In this document: positions 13,541 to 24,065 of the stretch, piece after piece
Layout: every line of letters begins with the position of its first letter
Numbering within the stretch: the stretch's first letter is position 1
Source of the DNA: Coturnix japonica
Lineage: Eukaryota > Chordata > Aves > Galliformes > Phasianidae
NCBI RefSeq assembly: GCF_001577835.2
Contig: NC_029516.1
Coordinates: 110,812,254 to 110,876,253 of the forward strand
Direction: 5' to 3'
DNA length: 64,000 bases
Position numbers and translations under genes: made by a program
Notes under the pieces: generated by a model
The model's input: only the letters and a program-made list of their open reading frames with translations
Databases searched by the model: none
What the model was told of the DNA's origin: nothing

Positions 13541-15490
13541 TAAAGACCCACAGCAAAACAATTCCCACCAATGCACGTACTATACGTCCTATTCACTATA
13601 CTAGAGCAACCATCTAGTTTCCAGACCCAGACCCCAGCACACTTAACAGTTAATGTTTCTACCAACTTTTTAGTCTGAACAACAGCAAGGCAAAGATGTC
13701 GCATTCATTACAGTCATCACTTGGATTTAACACCAGAAATCAGAGAACTTTAACTATGTTTCCTTGGAAGGTTTACACGGCATCAAAAATAAGCAAAAAT
13801 CTGTTTCAAAGTATATTACTTTATACACTGTAAGGGACTACTATGTAGCCCCACTAGCTGACTACACAACGTAAAGCATCTGCAGAAGCCAGATGGCAGC
13901 TTTCAGTGCAGTAGGTTGCTGAACTTTTTTCACTTGAACATCTTAAAGACTTCTTAAATAGCTTTAAATTGTTTTGTTGCTTATTTCCAAGTAACAAGGC
14001 TCTAACATTCCATCAAAAAACCAACACAACCATCCAGAGGTGTGGAGAATTAATGTTATTACTCCTATTACAAACTTTGACTTTACATGAGCAACAGATT
14101 TTTGACAGCTTTTGAAAGGAGTCAGTATCTGATACAACATTCCTGAAGATGTCTTACCTTAGCAGTTCAGTTTAAATCATGATTCAGCATCTGAAAATAA
14201 AACAAAAAACTTAGTTTCCAATGTGCATCTGATTATTTCAACCAACGTCACGAACTGCGAGGCACCAGAGAATTACAAATAGGTGTTTGTTCCAGTAACA
14301 TCAACGTACTGTGCTGCACAATTATTGTAATGTAAAAGCAGTCTCAGCCTGGTACACGCAACAGCCTACAACCAGATCCGTCCCCCATTTTTCCATCTTA
14401 TTTCAATACATGGTGCCAAACTAGAAGTCCAAAACAAATTAAAAGCAGTCCCACTGTGATGTGTTCTCTGAATTTCCTCCCCCAGCTCATAAGGCCATAA
14501 GCTCTTAGACCACTGACTTCAATACTGTTAAAGCAGGGAATCATTTCTACTAAATGGCACTTCTTTTAGAAGTGATCTAGTTATTCCCCTCCTAGATTCC
14601 CCCTGTTAAACTGAATTACACGTCTGAAAGATTTTTCACTGGCAGTCCAAACACTTGCTGGCAAGACAGAACTTTACAGGCTATTTCATAACACAAAAGC
14701 TGTTTGCATTACAAAAAGTCCTCAATTTCTAGCCCTTCAGAGCTTACGTATATTAGACCAGGCAATGGTGTTTTATCTTGGTTTACTTAATTTCACTGTA
14801 ACAACTTCTCAAATGCCTTTTATTTTTGAGTGTATTTATTTCTTTGATCACGCTGGTGTGGAGGCAACACTCAAACAAAAGTCATCGGTTTGAGTCTAGA
14901 AAATCCTAACAGCAACATTCAAACTTATTTTTATAATCAAAAGATTACATTAGGTTAATGGACCGGGGAGGATTTATGTATACCAAGTAGTGCCGAAGGC
15001 TGAAAGAATTTGAGTGCTGAAGTCAAATATTGGCCAACAGTACTCAAGTTTTTTCCACCTGATCGTGCCTATTTAGAGCCCCATACACTTTCAGCCAAGT
15101 CTTCCAAGAGAAGAAAAGTCATCCTTGATAAACATCTAAGGCAAAATGCTGTCTAAGATACTGACAGGCTAAATTAGCACCTCTGTAACTGATGTAACAG
15201 TCACACTGACAGTGTTTCATAATATCCCAACCTCAGCTTTACACATACACAACATACCCATTTCAGCACTGAAGCCCATTCAGAATCACCTTTGCTAAGC
15301 CACCTTCTTGTATTAAACCAGCAAGGATTACTGGTTTAAAAAGAAAACACTTCATTGTGATGTCAGACAAAAATACCTGCCTTGCAGTAACAACATACAC
15401 TTACTCCATCTATCGTTTTCTTCTTGAAGCATCTGACAACATTTATCACATTAACATAGAAAGAAAACCCATCTCCTGTTTTAGTTCACT
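13541..15490. other. RAB9A 5' non-coding intron, unique sequence
   Basis: Unique AT-rich DNA apart from a candidate 33-nt non-coding exon at 14158-14190. No repeat family was recognised. Confidence 0.45.
14158..14190 (-). other. RAB9A: Candidate RAB9A 5' UTR micro-exon
   Basis: On the minus strand a strong acceptor (TTTTATTTTCAG, AG at 14192-14191) is followed 33 nt later by a consensus donor (AAG|GTAAGAC). It contains an ATG with a short upstream frame that ends in TGA within the exon. Non-coding 5' exons are expected for RAB9A, but this assignment rests on splice signals only. Confidence 0.4.
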
Positions 15491-15699
15491 AGGAGAGTGG
15501 TTAGGCCCTGGAACAGGCTGCCCAGGGAGGTTGTGGATGCCCCGTCCTTGGAGGTGTTCAAGGCCAGGTTGGACGGGACCCTGGGCAACCTGATCTAGTA
15601 AATGTGTATGTTTGGTGGCCCTGCCAGGCAGGGGGGTTGGAGCTACGTGATCCTTGAGGTCCCTTCCAACCCGGGTCATTCTGTGATTCTGTGATTCTA
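15491..15699 (+). mobile_element. CR1 LINE 3' fragment, plus orientation
   Basis: About 200 bp of CR1 3' end, from the LEU-PRO-ARG-GLU-VAL-VAL region (GGCTGCCCAGGGAGGTTGTG) to the terminal CTGTGATT repeats. It carries the second 3' subtype (GGTGGCCCTGCCAGGCAGG) shared with the copies at 13144, 16493 and 17552. Confidence 0.93.
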
Positions 15700-16492
15700 T
15701 AACTCATTAAATACTGACAAATTGCTTCTCTGCAAAATGTCTGGAAAATTACAATAAAATAAAAAACCAACACAAAAACTTGCAGAGCTGCAAGGTCATG
15801 GTCAGAATCAAGAATGAAGTGCTGAAAACTAGGTTAACACTTGTTCTTTGTCCGATCCCTCAAATACTACAGCAGTTTTATCACCTTTTGCAGATCTAAA
15901 AGTCTCCAGAAAGCTGAAAAGAAAGCAACAGAAACAAACTTACTCCCTCTTCTCTCATTTAGCTACAGAATCCTTGTCCATGTACTTAAAGAGTACTGCC
16001 TTATTTACACTCCAGATAAGAAAGCAGTATAAGAACAATTTTCCAGTGGGTAAAGGGCCACAAAGCTTGCCTCACCTTGAAATGTTTTGCTTTAAAATTC
16101 AGAGAGGAACAGAGACGAAGTCTCCTCCAAGCTGTGCACTTCTCAATGCAATGCAGTTTTGACCACAACAGCCTTCAAACTGACCTTCCCCTCCAAAAAA
16201 TACCCGTGTAAAACCTGTGGCTCAGAAATACCCTTTACAGTGGGGTTGTTGACATTTGACAGCAGCCCAATTCTCTGCAAAGCAGGCAGCCCTCCAGTCA
16301 CATGGCCCGACCCACCGAGATCCCAATCACCCTGCAGGTCTTCCTTCCTTTATCTATGAGCAAACTACTGCAGTGTGATGGCAGCTTATGTTTTATGTCA
16401 GATAGATAACTTGATGACAAGAAAAAAAGTTCTTATCTGAAAACTGTCTCCAGTCTTCTGCAGCCTGGTCATAGTTTATCTAACATCAGAAT
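15700..16492. other. Spacer between two oppositely oriented CR1 copies
   Basis: Unique sequence of about 0.8 kb. No gene was recognised. Confidence 0.5.
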
Positions 16493-16836
16493 AATCACAG
16501 AATGACCCGGGTTGGAAGGGACCTCAAGGATCATATAGTTCCAACCCCCCTGCCTGGCAGGGCCACCAAACATACACCTTTACTAGATCAGGTTACCCAG
16601 GGCCCCGTCCAACCTGGCCTTGAACACCTCCAAGGACGGGGCATCCACAACCTCCCAGGGCAGCCTGTTCCAGGGCCTAACCACTCTCCTAGTGAAGAAC
16701 TTCCCCCTAACATCCAACCTAAATCTTCCCTCTTTTAACTTAAATCCATTTCCCCGTGTCCTGCTATTGTCAGCCCTTTTGAAGAGTTTACTCCCCTCCT
16801 GGGAGTAAGTTCCCTTCAGGTATTGAAAGGCTGCAA
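16493..16836 (-). mobile_element. CR1 LINE 3' fragment, minus orientation
   Basis: Same subtype as 15491-15699 but inverted. The left end is AATCACAGAATGACCCGGGT; it runs to the CTTCAGGTATTGAAAGGCTG motif. The minus-strand frame carries RPWNRLPWEVVDAPSLEVF, the RT tail. Confidence 0.93.
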
Positions 16837-17551
16837 TAACATTGAAGGTTATTCCTAATAATTGAACACAACACAAAATGGATTGACATTGAGCTGTCGT
16901 TACTCATTTACATGCCAAAAAGTTGTATTTTTCGTTTCTTTGTAAGGCTACTTGTAACTCCTGTGCAGTTCAGCAGTTGCCTGGAATGACACAAGACAAT
17001 GGAAGAGGCAGCAGCCAAGAACAGGAATCCTTCAGCCTGCAAAACCCTTGGATCATGAAATCATCCCAGGCCTACTGCCAGAATCTCTTTAGTTACTGTA
17101 ACTTACATCTAACCACAAAGTGGATCAGAAAAACATATCAGGAGAAACACCACATACGGACCCAGCCTCCACCTTCCACCTCATTACTCACTTCCAAGCT
17201 GAATGATCAAACTTAACAACACTGATTAAATTCAGAAAAAGAAAAAAAAGAAAAGAACAATTTTCAGAAACTCACAAGTAAGCATCTCCTAAGTACTTTA
17301 AGTACTATGTCATAATAATATCACTGACTTTCAGCCAGCTATAAAGCAACCTTCAGAGTAAGTTGGTCCAGCATCACTAGGAATTCACAGGATCACATTA
17401 ACTGACCTGCAACCCAACTTGGTTACTGCTCCCTCTCTGTCAGTAGCTTACCAATCAGCTAAATACTATTTCTCATCTGTGCTCCTCTCGACAGTACATG
17501 ACTCTCCCTTTTCCTTCTGAGATCCTTAGCAATAGCTGCCTCGGTCACTAC
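16837..17551. other. Unique sequence in RAB9A 5' region
   Basis: No gene or repeat family was recognised. Confidence 0.45.
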
Positions 17552-17707
17552 CACAGAATCACAGAATGACCCGGGTTGGAAGGGACCTCAAGGATCATGT
17601 AGTTCCAACCCCCCTGCCTGGCAGGGCCACCAAACATACACATTTACTAGATCAGGATGCCCAGGGCCCCGTCCAACCTGGTCTTGAACACCTCCAAGGA
17701 CGGGGCA
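17552..17707 (-). mobile_element. CR1 LINE 3' fragment, minus orientation
   Basis: About 155 bp, same 3' subtype as the copy at 16493. It stops just upstream of the CpG island. Confidence 0.92.
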
Positions 17708-17779
17708 ACCGCATAAGCTGCTAACAAAACAAAGCAGACACACAAGAAAATCCCCCTAGAAGCCCATCACTCTCAACCA

Positions 17780-18350
17780 CCCCACGCCGATAAACGGGAG
17801 ACCAATGACAACAGCGGCCGTGTCGGTGCTGGGCCGCTTCCCAGGCGAGACGCCCGCAGTCACGGGATCCCGCTCACACCACCCGGTCCTCGCCGAGCCG
17901 GGCCCTCACCCACCGCCGCCGGGCACAGCCCGCAGCCCTCAGCCCGGCACTCACCAGAGTACAGCCACAACCGAACGGGTACAAGGGGAACAGCGAGACC
18001 CTCTGCACCCCAAAGCTGCCGGGGCAGGATCCGCACAACAAGCCGTCACCCACCCCGGACACCAGCCCCTACCGTGCCCTCCCCTCAGAGTCCCTCCGCA
18101 CCCACCAAACAGCCACTACCTGCCCACGGATAGGAGCTGCCCACAGCACCGAGACACAGCTGCGCCGCCGGGCGCTGAGGGAAGGGAGAAACAACATGGC
18201 GGAACAGACGGGGGTGGGGGCGGGCCGGTGACGTGTGTCCCGCTTGGCTCTGCCCCCGGCAGGACAGGGGAGGGGAAGGGAGAGGAGGGGCGGTGAGACC
18301 CCGCCCTTCCAGGGGGTGCCCGCTGCCGTGGGTGGAGCAGGGGGAACCTG
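17780..18350 (-). promoter_or_regulatory. RAB9A: CpG island, probable RAB9A promoter and first exon
   Basis: GC- and CpG-dense stretch in AT-rich surroundings, about 7 kb upstream of the RAB9A coding exon. The minus strand offers two donors that could end 5' UTR exons: CTG|GTGAGT (exon end 17955) and CAG|GTAGTG (exon end 18120). A YY1-type ATGGCGG lies at 18196-18202 on the plus strand. Frames that stay open here reflect GC content and have no recognisable protein. That it serves RAB9A is inferred from position, since no other gene start is near. Confidence 0.65.
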
Positions 18351-21300
18351 TCACTGGGGCAGCTCGGTGTGAAGGTCGAGTGGTTGTTTGAGAACATGAC
18401 AGCAGGGAAGAAATCTAAAGAAATCGGCTACAGAGTATCTGTTACGCTCTTACAGCGTGTTATAGGAATGACGAAACGTGTAGAAATGTATTTAAGTGTA
18501 TTTTGAAGAGGTCCCCGCATCATGAAGAGGAACGGGTGATTATAGGCTTAAGGGATGAGCCTTTGAAACACCACTTTGCCCCAGCAGCCGTCACATGCTT
18601 TCGATCACAAGGGTGAGGCAATCAGACTGGATCTGCCGCTTGCACAGTCATCTGGGGTTTGGATCAGATGTACTAAGGAATGGAAAACAAGATCTCTGTG
18701 TTATCGGAGGGAAATGCCTCCCACTGACAGCAGCACCCAGGCTAAAGGCAATGCGATGACACTACCGGCATTCTTACTTAACAAAGCTGGACTCTGAAAA
18801 CGTTTAAAGACTTGTTTCCTGGGACCTGCTTTCATCTGCTTTTTTTCCCCCTCAGCTCCCCCTGCTACTGTTATTCATGTTTGGTACAAAAAGTGCTTGC
18901 TGTAGCACGCTGAGGAACCCCAGGAGCACTGCTGGTGATCATGGCACTCAAGGAAGACAGGCCTGTCACGCCTCAGCAGCAGGTTGAAGGAAATTACGCC
19001 TCAGCAGCAGGTTGAAGGAAATTACCACCTGAGATGTTGCGTGGCCATTTCACACCAAAATCACTCTGATTTCAGATCCGGATGGAAACATCGCTCCATA
19101 ATGGCACCACAGGCCTAGCCCCCACCCCAGACCTGTGGCCCTGATTTGGCCTTGGCATGGCCTGTCCCTGTGGGCTGGCTGAATCCACTGGCTGGGCCTG
19201 CCTTGGCTGGATGCTGTGGGCCTTCTTCCTGAGGTCTCCATCCACATACCCTGCACTGCCAGCCCTGTAGCAGAATGAGGGTTGGTTTTATGCCAACATC
19301 TATCAACAGCAGAATGGCAAGCAGAGGACAGTGGGGGTTTTCATTCAAGGGAATGTTCTGCATCAGCAAAGCCCCCGTGCAGCACAGCTCGTGAATATTG
19401 CTTTTTACCATCCGTAATTGGCAAGGAGACTTTGTCCCATCCTGGCAAGTGATGACCTTGCTTCAATAAAACATGACTCTGTCACCTCCTGTCTGAATCA
19501 GGGCAATAAAAAATAAGGGGATATGAAGTCAGCTGCTTTTATTGCTCAGCTAATACCACACTGTGGCAAGCCAGGCCCCCCAAACAAGTATCAAAGTGCT
19601 CCTTATTTCCCAGACATTCAATGATCTGGGCCATTACACCCTGCGTACTCCTCAAAGGATCATAATTTAACATGTTTGTTCCTTATCAACAGTTAACAAT
19701 GAGTAGCTAACCTCTTTTTGCTAGCATAGAACAAAACAAACAAAAATACAGTAAATGAACCTTTCCTTTTGTATGTACCATGGCAGTCTCAAATGAAATA
19801 AACAACAAAAGTGCACTGTTTCCCTTTTGTCTTAGAAAGGAAGGAAAAGTTCTAAACAACAAACGGCAGTAGAGCAACGTGCTACAGGAAAATAGCTGAG
19901 GGAAAACCCAAAGGCCCCCAGCAGGACAGAGTCAACTGCAGGGGATCTCCAGGAATGAGGAGTGCTGTTGTGAAGGCAGCTATTAGCTACTGCTCATCAA
20001 CTCTGATTGGGAGAATAATCCTCAGAATAATATCTTATTATTACCTTATTGTTATCTTATCTTATCTTATGCTTATTCTGCATGTATTTGTCAGTTTGGA
20101 TTTCCCCTAATGTCATGCCCCTTTGCAGAGGAGCATCATGGATACAGCTAACAATCAGATGAAAAGCAATAATCCCTGCTCCAAGTAGCTGAGAGATTTT
20201 TTTCCCATCAGGAACAAACCTAGAAGATCCCAACAACCTAAAAGAACCTCGCTTTTCAAAGCTTCCTTTTTATTCTTGTTTTGGAATTCTGCCATTCCCT
20301 ATACCCCAGTAATCTCAACCCTCATGCTGGTGCACACACTGTGTGGTTGCAGGTTGACTCTTTAGAACCAATTTGAGCCAAAACACATAATCTTATCCAG
20401 GCAAACATTTTAAGCCTGCGCAGTTACACAGTCTAGGCAGAGACAGCATAACCTATTGACAGACTGCAGCCAGGAGCAGTACTTTGCATAGTGAAACTGA
20501 GGCTGAACCTTTTCAAAATAAGAGCAAAGTCTGCATGGCTTGCCTGAATGATTGCAGCTCACATTTGGCACTTGCATGTCTGCAAAGTACTGATACGTAG
20601 CAGCACATGACACCACAGGACACCTGTTTTCTACTAAACCTTTTCAGTCACGAGGAGTGGATACAATCAAAGACGGAAAAAATGAAGTGGTCATGAACTG
20701 TGTTAGGTGAAAATAACTGATGGTGTGAAATGATCAAGAAAGTCATAAAATGACTCGTGATTTCATATTCAGTTTCTCCAACTGCTAAATGCTAGATTTT
20801 CACACATTTATCAGCATGAACTAGGTGTGAAACTAAACCTAGATGAGTTTTTTCCACCAACGCTGGAATAAGCAAGGCCTCCTTTCCTATATATTTATAT
20901 AACTTAATTACAACAGACTCTCCTCATTCTCCCTGCCTCCCCATGTTTTCTTTTCCTTTCCACCAGTACTTCCAGGCCTCTGCCTTGACCCAGATTACAA
21001 TCTAGGCAAGAAGCAGAATTATTTTGTGCCTGGCTTTAAGGTAGTATCAGAAACCTAGAAGCTATCTGTGTTATAGCAGTTTAAACAGAACAAATAACTC
21101 CTCTGTAAAGCAGAGGACTCCAACTTTTCTAACAGAAAGAGAAATTCTATTAATGATTACAGAGTTTCACAAAAGTTACAAACATATGCTCATCTTTTAA
21201 TGTCTAGCTTTGTACCAAATACAGTTAAAAACTGTAATCATGTTTGATTGTGACTGAGAAAGAAGGAAATGGAGGAATGCCTGCTTGGCATTGGATTACC

Positions 21301-21430
21301 ACAGGAAACTACTTAAAAATGGTGAGTTTGCAATCCTGAGGGTGCAAGTATTAATAAGTATTAACTGGCATATTAATATACAAGTTAATAATAAGTATTA
21401 AACTGGTATATTAACCTGAGCAGACTGTTC
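18351..21430. other. Intergenic region between RAB9A and TCEANC
   Basis: Contains a 28-bp exact tandem duplication (18968-19023), a GC-richer patch at about 19.1-19.3 kb of unknown nature, and a run of TTATC units near 20046-20070. No genes were seen. Confidence 0.5.
18968..19023. repeat. 28-bp exact tandem duplication
   Basis: The unit, beginning ACGCCTCAGCAGCAGG, occurs twice back to back with no mismatch. Confidence 0.9.
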
Positions 21431-21434
21431 CATG

Positions 21435-21745
21435 CCCACTGCACTCTGGTCTAGGCCCTTTCCCTAACCCCCAGCTGCCCATTCCTGTCCCCTGACACAG
21501 CTCCATGCTGTTCCCTCAGGCCCTGTCTCTGTCCCCAGAGTCCTCCACTCCCATTGAGCGCAGCCACCATGAAGCCTCCTCTCAGCTCCTCTGCTCTGTG
21601 TTGAGCCAACCAGGAGATCTCAGTTGCTCTTCATACACCTTACCCTCCAGACTCTACACCACCTTCATTACCCTCCTTTGGACACTCTCCAATAGTGCAG
21701 GAGGTGAAGCCACACAGTGTAGAGCAGAGCAGGACTATTATTTAC
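21435..21745 (-). mobile_element. Degraded CR1-like LINE fragment (RT region)
   Basis: Plus strand reads CTCCTTTGGACACTCTCCAA and then a stretch like GAAGCCACACAGTGTAGAGC. Both are reverse complements of the CR1 RT tail (leu-glu-arg-val-gln-arg-arg region and the preceding tyr-ser-ala-leu region). It is an old, diverged copy, recognised by memory of the family, so the ends are approximate. Confidence 0.5.
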
Positions 21746-22052
21746 TATAACCCTTTGGGCCCATCCCATCAGCCAACTGCTTACACATCACTTTATGTTT
21801 TTGTTTAACTGTATGCTGGGCATTTTGTCCGGAAGCATTCTGTGAGAAACAGTATTGAAATCTTCATTGAAATTGAAAAAGACATCATCAGATGGCTTCT
21901 CTTTGTCAACTAGATGGATGTTCTTGTCATACTTTAGCAAATTAAATTTGCTAAACTGGAACTTTTCTTTTTTAAACACATAGCCTTACCACTTAAAAAA
22001 GAATCAGATCTTCAAAATAATTTAGCATTTTTTAAAAGTGTTTTTGCAATTT

Positions 22053-22058
22053 TTTATT
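22053..22058 (-). terminator. TCEANC: Candidate polyadenylation signal of TCEANC
   Basis: AATAAA on the minus strand about 100 nt past the TCEANC stop codon. Confidence 0.55.
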
Positions 22059-22155
22059 TGTGCCTATGTAGTATCAATATCCGATTTCACACTATACAGT
22101 TTCAAGAGGCACCTTCTTTTATCTGTGTTTTTCAATGACTTAATGTGAACGAGCA

Positions 22156-23226
22156 TTACAAACAAATCCATCTGCTGTGATACCATTGTTCTCCACATTC
22201 ATTGCAAATAACAAAAGTCAACATTTGTTCATCGGGATTTGTGTTTCGCACCCAGCCTGGAAGAAAGAGTGTTCCTCTGGCAATCATAGTGACAGTGCAA
22301 TCAGATTTTTCACAGCGCCTACACTTTATTTTGTTTGTCTGTGTGCCATTAATAACTTGTGGAAGCTGATGTTCTTGAATAGAGGACTCTGTGTACAGGG
22401 CCCTGAGCTGTTTCAGTTCATTACTGGCCATTTCCATCACTGTCATCTCGGCAAAAGCCTTTGGACTCAAAGACCCTGAAAAAAGGTTATGTTTTAAGTT
22501 GCAGCTTTTAGGGTTCTTCAAGTTAGAGATTTTACTTCTGATGCAATTTTTATACTTTTTGTCATTTTTAGAATGAAGAGCAAAAACATGTTCTTCAATT
22601 TCTTTAGAAAGCTTTAGCCATCTATCAGCTTCTTCCTTGTCTTTGGCAGAACCAGTCAAAGCTTTATAAAGAAGATCTGTGCATTTACACCTCAGAGCTC
22701 TCATGTGATCCTGCTGAGAGACTCCTTCATTAACAAGAGGTTTAGAACCTTCATTATCAATATGCCCTTCATCAAAAGGGGAAAGCTGATCTATTTCTGC
22801 ATTGTTACTTGCATTTTTAACAGTTTGTGGTGGGACCAAACTTTTAGAAGTGACAGCATCTAATACTTCCTGCTGACAAGGTCCTTCAGGCAACAGCTGT
22901 TCCACGGGAATCTCAAGATGTTCAGTTTCCTCACTCACACATACAGAAATTGACTTCTTCACTTGCACTGCTTGAAGACGGCTATTCTTGTAAAGTGCTT
23001 TCCATCTTGCTAATAGCTGCTTTGCTTTCTTTTTCAGCCCCACTGAAGGGCAGCTCTTGAGTATTCTGTATACAACCTTGACAACTTCTGTCCCCTGAAG
23101 ATATTCTACAGTCATACTGACATCTTCAAGCTCTTTAAGATGATCCTCAATATCTTGGAAATTGTTCTCAGAGAGCAGCTTTTCAATACAATGGATTCTG
23201 TATATAATATTTTTCTGGTCAGACAT
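22156..23226 (-). CDS. TCEANC: TCEANC, TFIIS-like N-terminal and central domain protein, complete CDS in one exon
   Basis: TCEANC resembles transcription elongation factor S-II. The 356-aa product (human about 351) has a TFIIS N-terminal LW-type domain (about residues 6-82, with CPSVGLKKKAKQLLARWK), a variable linker, a TFIIS central domain (about 174-290, with HVFALHSKNDKKYKNCIRSK) and a C-terminal zinc ribbon (Cys302, 305, 341, 344). In TFIIS the ribbon hairpin RSADE drives transcript cleavage. Here the place is taken by NTNPDE, keeping Asp332-Glu333. The start at 23226 follows a splice acceptor (TTTTCTTTCAG, exon start 23234), so the first exon is non-coding; nine codons that are open further upstream are intronic. 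A biochemical role in elongation is inferred from the domains. Confidence 0.95.
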   Translation of the reverse strand: MSDQKNIIYRIHCIEKLLSENNFQDIEDHLKELEDVSMTVEYLQGTEVVKVVYRILKSCPSVGLKKKAKQLLARWKALYKNSRLQAVQVKKSISVCVSEETEHLEIPVEQLLPEGPCQQEVLDAVTSKSLVPPQTVKNASNNAEIDQLSPFDEGHIDNEGSKPLVNEGVSQQDHMRALRCKCTDLLYKALTGSAKDKEEADRWLKLSKEIEEHVFALHSKNDKKYKNCIRSKISNLKNPKSCNLKHNLFSGSLSPKAFAEMTVMEMASNELKQLRALYTESSIQEHQLPQVINGTQTNKIKCRRCEKSDCTVTMIARGTLFLPGWVRNTNPDEQMLTFVICNECGEQWYHSRWICL

Positions 23227-23677
23227 TTTTAAACCTGAAAGAAAAAAAAACAAACAACATAAAAAATTTTCTGCAATTACGATATTTATTACATCATTTT
23301 CTTTATATTCATCTTGTAAGTTCTTCTTACAGAGTTAACTATTCAAAATTACTTTTTAAGGAAAAAAAAACCAGTATTTTACCAACACTTGCACCAAGAA
23401 AGGCACTGCCAGAAGAATAGAAATGACTAATCAAACTTGTTTTTCTATGCACATACAGCAAAATAGAAGTAAAAAGGGACAGTCCCAACTACCACAAGGC
23501 AACAGGTAACTACAAAGCCATTCTGACAGCTGAGATTACAGGTGGGTTTTGTGGTGCTTAATGCATTAGCACTCATACCACTGAACTACCAAGGAGCAGT
23601 GAGTTCTGAAAGTCAGTGTTTTTCACTGAAAGCAACAGATGAACACTCACTGATGTATAAAATCTCCTATCCTATTT
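23227..23677. other. TCEANC 5' intron, proximal part
   Basis: AT-rich, with a poly-pyrimidine tract before the acceptor at 23234 and a tRNA-like minus-strand segment near 23550-23590. Confidence 0.5.
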
Positions 23678-24065
23678 AGGGAACTGGGTCTGTTTAGCCT
23701 TGTGAAAAGAAGGCTGAGAGGGGACTTGATCCAGGTTTATAAATACCTGAGGTGTGGGGGTCATAGTGGTGAGGCTGGTCTCTTTTCAGTAGTGCGTGGG
23801 GACAGGACTAGGGGTAATGGAATGAAACTACAGCATAGGAAGCTCTGCACGAATGTGTGCAAGAACTTCTTTATGGTGAGGGTGACGGAGCACTGGAACA
23901 GGCTGCCCAGGGAGGGGGTGGAGTCTCCTTCTCTGGAGATATTCAAGACCCGCCTGGATGCCTACCTGTGTGACGTGGTGTAGGGAGCCTGCTTTGGCAG
24001 GGGGGTTGGACTCGATGATCTCCAGAGGTCCCTTCCAACCCCTACAATTCTGTGATTCTGTGATT
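23678..24065 (+). mobile_element. CR1 LINE, 5'-truncated, plus orientation
   Basis: Starts at GGGAACTGGGTCTGTTTAGC and ends in CTACAATTCTGTGATTCTG. The plus-strand frame encodes the RT tail ([20 protein letters not shown] to YLCDVV). It lies in the presumed 5' intron of TCEANC, antisense to it. Confidence 0.94.

Noticed and set aside
17805-18296. 163-codon frame in the CpG island
   Set aside because: Pro/Gly/Ser/His-rich translation of GC-rich DNA with no stop codons by composition; opposite strands are open too.
24040-24065. Short direct repeats that could suggest a CRISPR or satellite array
   Set aside because: They are the CTGTGATT units at the CR1 3' terminus, seen at every intact copy.
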